A DNA stretch of 64,000 nt from the NCBI GenBank assembly GCA_020634565.1, contig JACKBN010000003.1, positions 186,001 through 250,000 of the forward strand, given 5' to 3'. The notes under the pieces are model-generated. The model saw only the letters and a program-made list of their open reading frames with translations. It had not been told where the DNA came from and searched no databases. The position numbers and the translations under genes were made by a program. Below, piece after piece: positions 8,275 to 17,764 of the stretch. This stretch comes from Ardenticatenaceae bacterium. GTDB lineage: Bacteria; Chloroflexota; Anaerolineae; Promineifilales; Promineifilaceae. Position 1 is the first letter of the stretch, and the number at the start of each line of letters is the position of its first letter.

Positions 8275-9141
8275 TTAAAGCTTGGGGATTAGAACAGGGG
8301 TCTCTTTTTTGTACTGCTCGTACGCTGGCTGGCCGCCCCAGCGCTCGTCGGCGCGGCGCTCTAGCATGGGGATGCCGCTCACGCGTGTGATGAGGACAAT
8401 GACAAACACGGGGGAGGAGAGAGCCACCCATTGCCAGCCTTGCAGCACGGGGAGGGCGACAATTGTGACGCCAAGCCAGAGGACAATCTCGCCAAAATAG
8501 TTGGGGTGCCGCGATTTTGCCCACAGGCCGGTGTTGATGAATTTGCCGTGGTTGGCAGGGTTCGCTTTGAAGCGGGTTTTCTGGTTGTCGGCAATGACTT
8601 CGAGGCCAAACCCAATGGCCCAAATGAGTGCGCCCAATCCAACGACCCAATCCAGCGGCTGCCGGTGGCTGCTGGTGATGGCAATCAGGGCGGCAGCGGC
8701 TGTAAAGGTGACCCACAGCCCTTGCAGCGTCCATACCGTGAGAAAGCGAAGGAAGGAGGGTTTGAGTTCATCGAAACGGCCGTCTTTGCCCTCTTTTTGA
8801 ATGCGACGAAACAAAAAGGTACCCAGCCGAATCGCCCAAATGAGGATCATGGCCAGGAGGATGAGGGAAAGGCCGTCCCGCACCGGGCTCAGCACAACCG
8901 CCAAAATCGTGACGGAAATGTAGGTCAGGCTGCCAGTTAGATCGAAAAACTTCTCGGTTTGGCGCAGGTAAGCAGGAATGAAGACGAGCCACTGCACCAA
9001 AAACGCGGTCGCTACGCAGATGGCAAAAAGCGGTAGGCCACCGACTTCTGCGCTGCCCTGGCTGCCAGCCCAGGCCACACCTGCGCCAATCAAAATCACA
9101 AGAGGCAATGAAATAAGGGCTGTTCGTTCAGCTTTGGTCAT
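8275..9141 (-). CDS. DUF1295 / steroid 5-alpha-reductase-like membrane protein
   Basis: This 288-residue polytopic protein has about seven transmembrane helices. Its C-terminal half carries the reductase/methyltransferase-like signature of the DUF1295 family: the RHPNYFGE box near residue 215 and an ending with MLERRADERWG and YEQYKKETPVLIPK. Relatives use NAD(P)H or S-adenosylmethionine on lipids; the substrate here is unknown. It is separated from the redox cluster by about 200 bases and is probably its own transcription unit. Confidence 0.85.
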   Translation of the reverse strand: MTKAERTALISLPLVILIGAGVAWAGSQGSAEVGGLPLFAICVATAFLVQWLVFIPAYLRQTEKFFDLTGSLTYISVTILAVVLSPVRDGLSLILLAMILIWAIRLGTFLFRRIQKEGKDGRFDELKPSFLRFLTVWTLQGLWVTFTAAAALIAITSSHRQPLDWVVGLGALIWAIGFGLEVIADNQKTRFKANPANHGKFINTGLWAKSRHPNYFGEIVLWLGVTIVALPVLQGWQWVALSSPVFVIVLITRVSGIPMLERRADERWGGQPAYEQYKKETPVLIPKL

Positions 9142-9187
9142 AGATTGGATTATAACAGCCTCTCGCGAAGAGGCAGAGAGGTTTAAC

Positions 9188-10549
9188 TTAGCGTGCCTGT
9201 TCGTACTGCCAGTGGCTGGTTGATTTGCTCTGAAAATTCTTGAGCATGAGAAGGGAGATCAGGCAGAGAACGAGTTCCGAGGCTGCTTCTGAAGCCCAGA
9301 TGCCGTTGAGCGAGAAGAAGTGGGCGGCTAGCAGCAGCACCGGCAGTTTCACCAGCAAAATGCCGCCCAAGGTTAGCAGCAATGCCTCTTTGGCTCGGCC
9401 GATCGATTGGAAAGAAGCGGCCGTAATCAGCGCCACGCCGGTGAGCGGGTAAGAAAGGGCCAGCAAGCGCAGGGCAGTTTGCCCCTCACTGATGATCAGG
9501 CTTTCCTGGGAGAGCAGCGAAATCAGCGCGGCAGGAAACAGCAGGCAGAGGCCCAAAACGAGCAGGCCGTAGACGACCGATGCGCCAAGTGAGAGCCGGA
9601 TTGTCTCTTGCACGCGGGCGAATTTTTTCTGGCCAAAGTTGAAGCCCACCAGCGGCTGCATCCCCTGCACAATGCCCGTTTGCGGCATGTTGAGGCTGGA
9701 ATAAAGTCGGCTGACAATGGCGTAAACCGCCAGGCCCGCGTCGCCGCCGACCAGCTTGAGCAGGTTGTTGGTGACGATGACCAGCAGGCTGGCGCTGAGG
9801 TTCTTGGCCAATGAGGGGAAGCCAATCAGTAGAACCTCGCCGATGAGGTGCCAATCTGGTTTGAAGTAGGCGGCCTTGATCTGGTAGGAGCGATTTTTGC
9901 GAAAAAAGAAGAAGTAGACAGCCATGCCTGCCGAGATGGCTTGTCCCGCAACGGTGGCCAGAGCCGCGCCAGCCACGCCAATCCGCAAGACCATGACAAA
10001 CAGCCAGCTTAGCACCAGGTTGGCGGTGACGGGAATGACCCAAATGGCGGTTGAGTAGCGGATGTTGCCGTCGGCGCGGATGATGGTGGAGAAGCCGGTG
10101 CTGGTGATGGCCCCGAGGAAGATGATACGGCCGTACACCACCGCATAGGGCGCAATCGTTTCGGTTGCGCCCAGCAGGTACACAATCGGCTCAATAAAAA
10201 TTGCCCCCAGGATGGTAATGCTGATGGCCGCCGTCCAGAAGATGAGATAAGTGTTGGCCACCGTGCGCGATGCCTTGATCTCATTTTGCTCGCCAAGTGC
10301 GCGAGAAACCACGGAAGCACCGCCCGCGCCAACGGTGGTGGCCACCGCGCCCAGGGCAATCAGCACCGGCGAGATAATCGAAGCGCCGGCAGCCGCCAGT
10401 GAGTTGATGCCCACGGACAAAAAGTAGGTGTCTGTGATGCTGTAGATGGCGTAGACCAGCAGCGAAAATGTGGTTTGAGAAGCCATTTCCCACAGCAGCT
10501 TGCCGATCTTTTCGGTGCTTAGTCGTTCAACCTTCGCGTTTTTAGTCAT
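9188..10549 (-). CDS. MATE-family efflux transporter
   Basis: About 453 residues with twelve predicted transmembrane helices in two MatE halves (about residues 20-180 and 245-405). MATE proteins export cationic drugs or metabolites using a sodium or proton gradient. The longer frame begins at 10582, but those eleven extra codons lie in a dispersed noncoding word (protein-free text like TCTGCGCCCTCGGTGGC) also found at other spacers, so the ATG at 10549 is preferred. Neither start has a convincing ribosome binding site. The gene is monocistronic as far as can be seen. Confidence 0.82.
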   Translation of the reverse strand: MTKNAKVERLSTEKIGKLLWEMASQTTFSLLVYAIYSITDTYFLSVGINSLAAAGASIISPVLIALGAVATTVGAGGASVVSRALGEQNEIKASRTVANTYLIFWTAAISITILGAIFIEPIVYLLGATETIAPYAVVYGRIIFLGAITSTGFSTIIRADGNIRYSTAIWVIPVTANLVLSWLFVMVLRIGVAGAALATVAGQAISAGMAVYFFFFRKNRSYQIKAAYFKPDWHLIGEVLLIGFPSLAKNLSASLLVIVTNNLLKLVGGDAGLAVYAIVSRLYSSLNMPQTGIVQGMQPLVGFNFGQKKFARVQETIRLSLGASVVYGLLVLGLCLLFPAALISLLSQESLIISEGQTALRLLALSYPLTGVALITAASFQSIGRAKEALLLTLGGILLVKLPVLLLAAHFFSLNGIWASEAASELVLCLISLLMLKNFQSKSTSHWQYEQAR

Positions 10550-10614
10550 GGAGGGGTTTGCCACCGAGGGCGCAGAGAACACAGAGGGTTTTGAGGGTTC
10601 TGTTCTGGACTTAC

Positions 10615-10680
10615 GGAGATTGGTCCAATTTTAACTCTGAGCAACTTGCGAACTGTTGCAAATAAATTGGACCAATCTCC
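10615..10680. repeat. Inverted repeat with GGAGATTGGTCCAATTT arms
   Basis: Perfect 17-base arms at 10615-10631 and 10664-10680 enclose a 32-base loop. The same word in inverted pairs occurs at 23727-23787, 13 kb away, so it is a dispersed hairpin element. It lies upstream of the MATE gene and downstream of the phosphotransferase gene. Confidence 0.85.
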
Positions 10681-10736
10681 TGGCAGGCTGCCCAGGCCCT
10701 ACTCATAAATCTCGGTGCCCTCTGTGGCCAAAAATT

Positions 10737-11714
10737 TTAGTTTGCTTGCAGCCAGGCCATCGTACCGGCGATGAACTGGCGGGAGTAATTAAAAATGTCG
10801 TCGGTGTCGTAGTTGCGATAGTAGCATTCCACATGCATGACCAGAGCGAGATGGAGCGAATACAGATTTTTGCGCTGCTCTTCGGCCATGGTGAAGGTGG
10901 TTTTGCCGTAGCCCTGCATTTGGCTGATGGCGCTGTCGCCTAGCAGCGGGCGGAAATGGGCTTCCATCAGCGGTTCGGCCCAAAGTGCCCGCTCAAAGTC
11001 GATGATGCCGGAGATACGGCCGTCTTGCACAAAAAAATTCGGGTTCCAGGCATCCCAATGCACCAGGCAAGGCGAGGTAATCTCCTCAAGGGCCGGGGCG
11101 TGTTTGTGCACAACAGCCCGCAGCTCATCATAGCCAAAGTCGAATTGCACATTTTTGCGCTCCGCATCTTCCAGCACGGCTTCCACGATCTTGAGAAACG
11201 CTTCTTTCCAGGTGTTGGCGCGCAGGTCGGGGTTGCCTTCGTAGCCAAAGTAGCTGCCTGGGAACTGATTGATTTCCCGGATGATTCGACCGATGTGCTG
11301 GTTAACGACCGTTAATGTTTCTGGTGGTAGGCTGGCGTTTACATGCTCCAGGCTGTCCCCGCTCATCATTTCCATGAAAAAATAATCGGCGTCGCATAAA
11401 TCGTGGGCCGTGTCAAAAAAGTAAATTTCAGGCACGGGAATGGCCGGGTTCTGCTGCACCAGGCGCATCATGGCCACTTCGGTCGCCATGATGTTTTTTT
11501 CGTACAGCATGACTTCGGCACCTTTTGGAGGTGCAATTTTGAGCACCACCTCCCGCCCATCGGCGAGCCGAATACGGTAAGAGGCGTTGAACCAGCCATC
11601 TTTCATTTCGTAAATGGCGTCTTGGCCTTCGGCCAGGGTGGCGCCAGCAAATGCTCTGGCAACCATCGCTTCAATTTGGGAGCGCGTTTGTTTATTTTTG
11701 GTCTTGGATTCCAT
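10737..11714 (-). CDS. Aminoglycoside-phosphotransferase-fold kinase
   Basis: A 325-residue APH/choline-kinase-fold protein. It has an N-terminal lobe with a VVLKIAPP lysine segment near residue 60, the catalytic loop VHWDAWNPNF near residue 220 (Brenner motif with the catalytic Asp) and the metal-binding GIIDFERAL near residue 240. Such enzymes phosphorylate a small-molecule hydroxyl using ATP, often homoserine, choline, fructosamine or antibiotics. Resistance function should not be assumed. It lies 37 bases from the GH3 glycosidase on the same strand and could be transcribed with it. Confidence 0.85.
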   Translation of the reverse strand: MESKTKNKQTRSQIEAMVARAFAGATLAEGQDAIYEMKDGWFNASYRIRLADGREVVLKIAPPKGAEVMLYEKNIMATEVAMMRLVQQNPAIPVPEIYFFDTAHDLCDADYFFMEMMSGDSLEHVNASLPPETLTVVNQHIGRIIREINQFPGSYFGYEGNPDLRANTWKEAFLKIVEAVLEDAERKNVQFDFGYDELRAVVHKHAPALEEITSPCLVHWDAWNPNFFVQDGRISGIIDFERALWAEPLMEAHFRPLLGDSAISQMQGYGKTTFTMAEEQRKNLYSLHLALVMHVECYYRNYDTDDIFNYSRQFIAGTMAWLQAN

Positions 11715-11750
11715 TGTTTTTCCTTGTTTTACGAACTTTGAAGTTGGCGT

Positions 11751-13988
11751 TTAGGCGATGACCTCGAACGCTGTGTGGAGCGTCGCTAATGAATCTGCCC
11801 CCACCCAAATGTCAAATTTTGCTGCCTCTTGAACCCACTGACCAGCATTTGTGCTCCAATATTTCAGTTCATCGGGACCCAGTTGGAAACTGATGGTCTG
11901 CGTTGCGCCAGGTTGGAGGGTGAGTCGCTTGAATCCTTTTAGCTCTCGCATTGGTCGGGAGTCGCTGCCCCATTTTTGGTGAATGTAGAGCTGGGCGACT
12001 TCATCACCTGCTACTGGCCCGCTGTTAGTGACATCCACGCTGATGTTGACATGCTCGCCAACTTTGACCTGCTCGGCCGACACTGTTAGATTGGAAAATT
12101 CAAAGGTTGTGTAGCTTAGGCCAAAGCCAAAGGGGTAAAGAGGCGTGGTGGGGCTGTCCCAGTAGCGTGAGCGGTATTGTTCGCTGCTTTCTGGTAGATG
12201 GGTAATTGTGCGAGCGTAGTAGAGTGGCGCGTGGTTGCCATTGCGCGGGAAGCAAACGGGTAGTTTGCCACCGGGGTTTACATCACCAAAGAGGATGTCA
12301 GCCACAGCGTTTCCGCCTTCTGAGCCTGGTTCCCACGCTTCCAGAATGGCTGGAACATTTTCTGCTGCCCAATTGATGCTGAGAGGACGGCCGTTTAAAA
12401 GTACCAACACCACGGGTTTGCCCAAGGCGCTGATGGCTTTAAGTAGCTCCTCTTGTCGCCCGGGCAGATCGAGCGAGCCGCGTGAGGCGAATTCCCCGGC
12501 CATGTCGGCGCTTTCACCTAGCACCATGATTATTAAATCTGCGCTTTGGGCTGTTTTTACGGCCGTTTCAAAAGCAACCTCAGCTTCTTCAGGTGCCTGA
12601 ATCGGTTTCTTCTTCGTCATGTCGAACTCGCCGAAGGGGTGGGGGATATCTCGGTTAATATCTGGCCCCGGTGCATAGGCGACGGTTGCCTTCGGTAATT
12701 TGGCGCGAACGCCCTGCAACACCGTCACGGCAGCGGGTTCGTGTCCAAACACCATCCACGAGCCTTCGGTTGCTTCCATCGAATCGGCCAGCGGGCCGAT
12801 TACAGCAATGTTTGTCTGTTCTTTTGAGAGCGGCAGCAGCCCACCTTCGTTGCGCAGCAGCACCATTGAGCGTTGGGCCACCTGTCGCGCCGCTTGCCGA
12901 TGTTCTGGCAGCGCGACGGTCTTTTCTAGTAAAGTTTCGTCTACGTAGGGGTTTTCAAACAGCCCCATTTGCACCTTGAGCGCCAGGATGGGGCGCACCA
13001 TTTCGTCTATCTCCGCCATCGAGAGTGAGTCGTCTTCTACCAACCCCGCCAGATGCTCTAGGTAGGTTGCCGAAGCCATGTCCATATTCATGCCTGCTTT
13101 CAGAGAGCGTAGGGCAGCATCCCGCCTATCACGCGCGTGGCCCTGGATGACCAGATTGCCAACAGCAAAGGCGTCGCTCACCAGGAAGCCCTCAAAGCCC
13201 CACTCTTCGCGCAAGATATCTCGCAGCAGCCAGCGGTTGCCGGTTGCGGGAACATTGTTCAAGTCCATGTAAGCACTCATGAATGTGTCTACGCCGGCAT
13301 TCACCGCCGCCTGAAAAGGAGGAAAATAGACGTTTCGTAGTTCCGACTCAGACAAATAGACTGGATCGTAATCGCGTCCGCCATCGGATGCACCATAGCC
13401 AGCAAAATGTTTGGCACAGGCGGCTACGCGCTCTGGATCTGCCAGATCATCACCTTGGAATCCGCGCACCTGGGCGGCGGCCATGGCTGCCCCTAAATAT
13501 GGGTCCTCACCTGCACCCTCCACAATGCGCCCCCAGCGGGCATCGCGGGCAATGTCGATCATCGGGCCAAAAGTCCAATGGATACCAGCTGCCCGTGCTT
13601 CCTTGGCGGCAACAGCCTGGGCCTGTTCCGCTACCGTGGGGTCCCACGAGGATGCCAGCGCCAACGGAACCGGGAAGATGGTTCGGTAACCGTGAATTAC
13701 ATCCAGTGCAAAGAGGATGGGAATGCCGGATGGGCTTTCTTCTATGGCAACTTTTTGGATTTCATTGAAGCGTTTGGTGTCGTTTAGCCAAAGGACAGAG
13801 CCCGCGCCGCGCTCGCGGATGATTTCTTCCGGTTTTGGGCCTTGGTTCCAATCTGCGCCGCCGATTTGGGCCAATTGGGCCACCTTTTCGGAGAGGCTCA
13901 TTTGTGCCAGGAGGGCATTCACGCGTTGGGTAACATTGGTGTTTGCTGGGGGGGAAACGGCCGTTTCCATATTTGTCTTCTCATTCAT
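11751..13988 (-). CDS. bglX: Glycoside hydrolase family 3, beta-glucosidase
   Basis: A 745-residue family 3 enzyme. It has an N-terminal TIM-barrel domain (about 25-370) with the KHFAGYG substrate loop and the nucleophile D272 in LVSDAFAV, a central alpha/beta sandwich (about 385-600) and a C-terminal fibronectin-III-like domain (about 645-735). It should hydrolyse terminal beta-glucosides or related beta-linked sugars. No signal peptide is seen, so it acts on imported oligosaccharides in the cytoplasm. A GGGAGA ribosome binding site precedes the start. A perfect LacI-type operator lies 31 bases upstream and the lacI-family gene follows immediately, so the repressor very probably controls this enzyme. 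Confidence 0.92.
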   Translation of the reverse strand: MNEKTNMETAVSPPANTNVTQRVNALLAQMSLSEKVAQLAQIGGADWNQGPKPEEIIRERGAGSVLWLNDTKRFNEIQKVAIEESPSGIPILFALDVIHGYRTIFPVPLALASSWDPTVAEQAQAVAAKEARAAGIHWTFGPMIDIARDARWGRIVEGAGEDPYLGAAMAAAQVRGFQGDDLADPERVAACAKHFAGYGASDGGRDYDPVYLSESELRNVYFPPFQAAVNAGVDTFMSAYMDLNNVPATGNRWLLRDILREEWGFEGFLVSDAFAVGNLVIQGHARDRRDAALRSLKAGMNMDMASATYLEHLAGLVEDDSLSMAEIDEMVRPILALKVQMGLFENPYVDETLLEKTVALPEHRQAARQVAQRSMVLLRNEGGLLPLSKEQTNIAVIGPLADSMEATEGSWMVFGHEPAAVTVLQGVRAKLPKATVAYAPGPDINRDIPHPFGEFDMTKKKPIQAPEEAEVAFETAVKTAQSADLIIMVLGESADMAGEFASRGSLDLPGRQEELLKAISALGKPVVLVLLNGRPLSINWAAENVPAILEAWEPGSEGGNAVADILFGDVNPGGKLPVCFPRNGNHAPLYYARTITHLPESSEQYRSRYWDSPTTPLYPFGFGLSYTTFEFSNLTVSAEQVKVGEHVNISVDVTNSGPVAGDEVAQLYIHQKWGSDSRPMRELKGFKRLTLQPGATQTISFQLGPDELKYWSTNAGQWVQEAAKFDIWVGADSLATLHTAFEVIA

Positions 13989-14018
13989 AATAATCTCCCT
14001 GTTTAATAATTACTTGCA

Positions 14019-14034
14019 CTGCAACCGGTTGCAG
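14019..14034. promoter_or_regulatory. LacI-family operator upstream of the GH3 gene
   Basis: CTGCAACCGGTTGCAG is a perfect 16-base palindrome with the central CG typical of LacI/GalR sites. A wider 28-base near-palindrome (13 of 14 positions) extends it. It lies 31-46 bases before the glycosidase start, where it would overlap the transcription start. The same core recurs before the repressor gene at 15095-15108. Confidence 0.9.
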
Positions 14035-14063
14035 CGCAAGTGCAAAAAATTTCGGATTCGATG

Positions 14064-15077
14064 CTACGCTGATTTTCGAATAACTAGCTCCACGGGAATG
14101 GTGACATTGGTAACAATCCCCGTTTGAATGTATTGGATCAAATTTTGGGCCAACAGTTTGCCCGCCAAAGGAACATTCTGCCGTACTGTGGTGAGGGGCA
14201 GATTGTTGTAGCGTGCGATTGGCAAATCATCATACCCAACGACGGCGACATCTTTGGCTACCTGTTTGCCATTGTTTTGGATTGTGCTGATGGCTCCAAT
14301 TGCCATCAGATCGCTGTTGACGAAAACGGCATCTAGATCGGGTGCTTGATCGAGCAGTTGTTGCATGGTAGTCATTCCCGATGAATGTGAATAATCGCCA
14401 TAAGCAATTAATTGAGAATCTACGGTGTGGCCAGCAGCTTGCAAAGCGTTTTCATACCCTTTGAGGCGATTCTGTACGGTTAAGGTATCAGCCGGGCCGC
14501 CCAGGAATGCAATTTGCTGCCGTCCAGCCTGGAGTAGATGTTGAGTAGCCAGCAGGCCACCGGTGAAATTATCGCCCGTCACCGAACAGTAGCTTGCATT
14601 TGGTATGGGCACACCCCAACTGATAAAGGGGGCACCAATTTCGACCAGGGTTTCTATGTGGGCTTGCCTAAGCCCGGACCCAAGGATGATAAAACCATCC
14701 ACACGCCCGCTGTCTAGATAGTGCCGTGCCCAAGCCGTGTCCTGGGGATCGGCATGAATTACAAGCAGGTCATAGCCTGAATTGTGCAAACCACTGCCGA
14801 TGCCGCTCATGATCTCTAACCCAAACAAATCTTCTTCAGAGAAAAATTCCGGGTAATATGCTGGAGCAACAAAAGCAATTGTGTGGCTTTGTCGCAAGCT
14901 AAGATTGCGGGCAGGGGCGTTGATGCGGAAGTTATGTTCCTGGGCGATAGCCTGAATGCGGGCTTTGGTTGCCTGGCTGATGAGGGGACTGTCACTCAAG
15001 GCGCGTGAAACTGTCGATTTCGACACGTCAGCCAGTTGGGCAATATCTTCAATGGTTTGAACCTTCTTTTTTGTCAT
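14064..15077 (-). CDS. LacI/GalR-family transcriptional repressor
   Basis: A 337-residue regulator with an N-terminal HTH (about residues 7-30: IEDIAQLADVSKSTVSRALS), the hinge helix after residue 50 and a periplasmic-binding-protein-like ligand domain (about 65-335). It should bind a sugar ligand as a dimer and release TGCAACCGGTTGCA operators. Such sites lie before this gene and before the downstream glycosidase, which makes it a local, autoregulated repressor of beta-glucoside use. The C-terminus has a short basic end (VIRKSA) with no extra domain. Confidence 0.93.
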   Translation of the reverse strand: MTKKKVQTIEDIAQLADVSKSTVSRALSDSPLISQATKARIQAIAQEHNFRINAPARNLSLRQSHTIAFVAPAYYPEFFSEEDLFGLEIMSGIGSGLHNSGYDLLVIHADPQDTAWARHYLDSGRVDGFIILGSGLRQAHIETLVEIGAPFISWGVPIPNASYCSVTGDNFTGGLLATQHLLQAGRQQIAFLGGPADTLTVQNRLKGYENALQAAGHTVDSQLIAYGDYSHSSGMTTMQQLLDQAPDLDAVFVNSDLMAIGAISTIQNNGKQVAKDVAVVGYDDLPIARYNNLPLTTVRQNVPLAGKLLAQNLIQYIQTGIVTNVTIPVELVIRKSA

Positions 15078-15093
15078 CGTTATTCCCTAATTT

Positions 15094-15136
15094 ATGCAAC
15101 CGGTTGCATTGTATTATTTCTTGAAAAGAAGGTCAA
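15094..15136 (-). promoter_or_regulatory. Promoter and operator of the lacI-type gene
   Basis: On the minus strand TTGACC (15131-15136), a 17-base spacer and TACAAT (15108-15113) form a good sigma-70 promoter. The perfect palindrome ATGCAACCGGTTGCAT (15094-15109) abuts and slightly overlaps the -10 box, a position that blocks initiation, so the repressor should limit its own synthesis. Confidence 0.88.
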
Positions 15137-15180
15137 GTATTACTGGCAGAGAGAAGAGAGTTTATTGGATGTTTTTGTAG

Positions 15181-16731
15181 TTATTTTTGGGCGAGGGGGA
15201 GAAATAGAGATTCGGTTAAGGCCAAAAATTCGTAGGCGCCGATGTCGATACGGCCGTTGTTGACCCGTCCGCCACCTGCAAAATCGACGCTACCCGACTC
15301 CGCCAAATTCTCACCAGCGTCAATGGCGGGAGAATTGGTCAGCAAGTGCAGATCGGGCAGGGAGGTGCTGGCTAGCAGCGGATTGGCGAACAGAGAGTTG
15401 GCATCATTACCCGTGCCCGTTTGGTAAGCCGTAAACCCCTGATAATACACATTTTTCCACTGCCACTCGCCCACGCCCGCCCCATCTGCGGCAAAAAAGA
15501 GATTGCTGTCCAGCACGTTGCCGCTATTTTGCGTGTACTCGTTGCTCATGAACAGATTTTGTGCGTTGGCGTAAAAAATGTTGTTTTTGATGACATTGTT
15601 TTGCGTGTCAAACTGCACGTACAGTTCGCCCGAGCCGGTCTGATTGCTATCGTTTTCAAAAAACGTGTTGTTGAGGATAGCGCACGCTTCCGTGCTGCCC
15701 CGGTTGGTGTCGTAGCCGCCCATGGCTAGCCCGGCGTTGTGGTTGTGGTAGAGCAAATTATTGCGCACGATGATTTCGCTGGTAGCCCGGCCACTGTGTT
15801 CGCTGGCAATTTCGATGCCAAAGTTGGACTGGTACACCTGGTTTTGCTCAATGGTGATGCGCGTGCCGCCATCGACGTAGATGCCCGCTGCGCTTTGTTC
15901 GCCGCCGTAGGCTGGATTGTTGAGGGTGTCGATGTTGTAGACGGTGTTGCCGCGTACGACGCCATCACGAGCTTGATCAACGGCCGTATCTGGTGCCGTA
16001 CCCTCAAACCCAATCAAATCAATGCCGATGTTGTCATTATCATGGACCAGATTGCCTTCGATGAGGAAGTTGGCGACGTTGCCGTTGAGCACCAGCGCCT
16101 CGCTGTTGCCCAGCTTTAGATCGTACAGCTCATTGTTGCTGATGATGACGTCGGTGATGGCAGGGGCGGCTTCGGTGCCATAAACGGCGATGCCGTGGGC
16201 GTTGCCGTTGGCTCCGGCATTGGTTTCTATTTGGTGGATCGTGTTATTTTGCAGGGTGATGTGGTGGGCGGAACCGGCCACGTAGAGGCCCATCGGCACG
16301 CGACTGCTGTTGGTCGTGCGGTAGTTGCGCAGCTCAAAGCCATCAATTGTCACGTAGCTCTGGCTGTCGATGAGGAACAGGGCGCTGTCGCTGTTGGGGA
16401 CGGTGAGGTTGCTGCCATCGAGAACGGCCGTTTCGCCCGTATAGCTCATAAACGTGACATCCCCGTCTGTCGTTGAGCCGGACACGTTGATTGTTACCGC
16501 TTCTTCGTAAATGCCGCCACGTACCAGCACGGTGTCGCCAGCGGCAATGTTGTCGGCGGCGTACTGGATGGTGCCCCAAGGTTCTGCCAGCGTGCCGGGG
16601 TTGTTGTTGTCGCCATCAGTGGCGACGTAGTAGGTGGTGGCTGCGGCCCGCACCGGTGTTTCGGTTGGGGAACAACTGCCCGCGAGGAATACGGCCGTTA
16701 TTACCAACCCTAGCCATACAAGTTTCTTCAT
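15181..16731 (-). CDS. Right-handed beta-helix lipoprotein
   Basis: This 516-residue protein has a lipoprotein signal peptide with lipobox LAGSC (Cys near residue 20). It continues with YYVATDGDNNNPGT, the typical start of a DUF1565/pectate-lyase-like parallel beta-helix. Many Asn-rich turn repeats (for example NNTIHQIE, NNELYDL and NNLLYHN) mark helix coils over about residues 60-480. The C-terminus has the DIGAYEF signature frequent in bacterial beta-helix proteins. It probably binds or cleaves polysaccharide at the cell surface, but catalytic residues cannot be named. Its position next to the LacI/GH3 pair fits sugar polymer use. Confidence 0.85.
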   Translation of the reverse strand: MKKLVWLGLVITAVFLAGSCSPTETPVRAAATTYYVATDGDNNNPGTLAEPWGTIQYAADNIAAGDTVLVRGGIYEEAVTINVSGSTTDGDVTFMSYTGETAVLDGSNLTVPNSDSALFLIDSQSYVTIDGFELRNYRTTNSSRVPMGLYVAGSAHHITLQNNTIHQIETNAGANGNAHGIAVYGTEAAPAITDVIISNNELYDLKLGNSEALVLNGNVANFLIEGNLVHDNDNIGIDLIGFEGTAPDTAVDQARDGVVRGNTVYNIDTLNNPAYGGEQSAAGIYVDGGTRITIEQNQVYQSNFGIEIASEHSGRATSEIIVRNNLLYHNHNAGLAMGGYDTNRGSTEACAILNNTFFENDSNQTGSGELYVQFDTQNNVIKNNIFYANAQNLFMSNEYTQNSGNVLDSNLFFAADGAGVGEWQWKNVYYQGFTAYQTGTGNDANSLFANPLLASTSLPDLHLLTNSPAIDAGENLAESGSVDFAGGGRVNNGRIDIGAYEFLALTESLFLPLAQK

Positions 16732-16812
16732 CCACTCTATGATCTCAAAAATTATTTATTTGCCTACTCGCAAAATTCATGGACCAGTCTGGGTGAGCGT
16801 ACCAGAAAAATG

Positions 16813-16844
16813 AAGAGAGCCACTGTAAGCACAGCGGCTCTCTT
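16813..16844 (-). terminator. Terminator downstream of the 16862-17764 lipoprotein gene
   Basis: A 14-pair stem with one mismatch (AAGAGAGCC-x-CTGT pairing with its complement) and an AAGC-type loop is followed on the minus strand by a U-rich stretch. Confidence 0.75.
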
Positions 16845-16861
16845 AGGGAGAAGGAAGAGGA

Positions 16862-17764
16862 TTATTGCGTATAGGGGAGTAAGTACGTTTTATCTGGATA
16901 AAAGACAAAACCGTCGGTCTCCAGATGGGGATTGTGTACGAGAACAGCTTCTTTGAACGTTTCCCAACTCATACCGTTGCCGCGTCCGGCAACATATTTT
17001 TCCCACACATCCCAGCGATTGCCGTAGTAGCCTTTTAATTGCAAGTTCCAGTCAAGGCCATTGTTGCGGCTGGGCAAAATGGTAAAAACGATGTTGGTTT
17101 CTGGTGTGGGAAGCGGTAATGCTTCTGGCAATTCACTTTCGCTTCCCTCGCCATCATCTGTTTCTTCAGGCTGAATGATCAGCATGCCGTTTTTGAATGT
17201 TAATTTGCCGGGTGCGTAGTTGTCGGGAACCTCATCTAGAGACATAGGCAGTACGACGATAGCATATTCCAATTGTTTATCGGGTACGCTAAGTACACGC
17301 ATGTCAGAGGGGTTCAAATCCTTAAACCAGCTGCCCAAATAGCGCATGCCCACGATGCCCGGCACGGTGCTCATGGGCACCAAGGCACCATTAGGATGAT
17401 AAATTTCGTGGGCTATCGACAGTTTGTAGATATTGGGTGTGCGAAGTTCAAAGACGCCGTCCATTGGGCCGTCACCCGTAAAGGAACTGTCCATAAGCCG
17501 GGTAGAGGTGCGTGTAACTTCTTCGCCATTTCTAAATAAAATGACGACGCAATCATTTAGCCAACGGCCGCTTTCATCTTCAATTTGCCCTGCAAAAACC
17601 AGTTCGTTGGGTTCCGCCAGCGCGGTATCGACTTCTTCGTTTAGAGCAGCGGCTGCATCCGCCATAAACAAGCGTTGGTCAGTTGAGCAGGCAGCCAGGC
17701 TTAAAATTAGCAAACCAAGGAGCAGGTTCACAAAAAGGACGGAGCGTTTACTAAAGTGGAACAT
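16862..17764 (-). CDS. Lipoprotein of unknown function
   Basis: This 300-residue protein has a lipoprotein signal (hydrophobic core then SLAACS, Cys near residue 26). After a short helical linker comes a beta-rich segment (about 50-190) resembling a carboxypeptidase-regulatory or transthyretin-like domain (FAGQIEDESGRWLNDCVV...). An acidic Glu/Pro linker (about 205-225) follows. The C-terminal 50 residues (WETFKEAVLVHNPHL ... DKTYLLPY) resemble a LysM-like fold. An envelope-bound protein is likely, perhaps binding wall polymers. No family is named with confidence. Confidence 0.65.
   Translation of the reverse strand: MFHFSKRSVLFVNLLLGLLILSLAACSTDQRLFMADAAAALNEEVDTALAEPNELVFAGQIEDESGRWLNDCVVILFRNGEEVTRTSTRLMDSSFTGDGPMDGVFELRTPNIYKLSIAHEIYHPNGALVPMSTVPGIVGMRYLGSWFKDLNPSDMRVLSVPDKQLEYAIVVLPMSLDEVPDNYAPGKLTFKNGMLIIQPEETDDGEGSESELPEALPLPTPETNIVFTILPSRNNGLDWNLQLKGYYGNRWDVWEKYVAGRGNGMSWETFKEAVLVHNPHLETDGFVFYPDKTYLLPYTQ

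Noticed and set aside
9188..10582. MATE start at 10582
   Set aside because: The extra codons coincide with a dispersed noncoding word, and no ribosome binding site precedes it; the ATG at 10549 was used.
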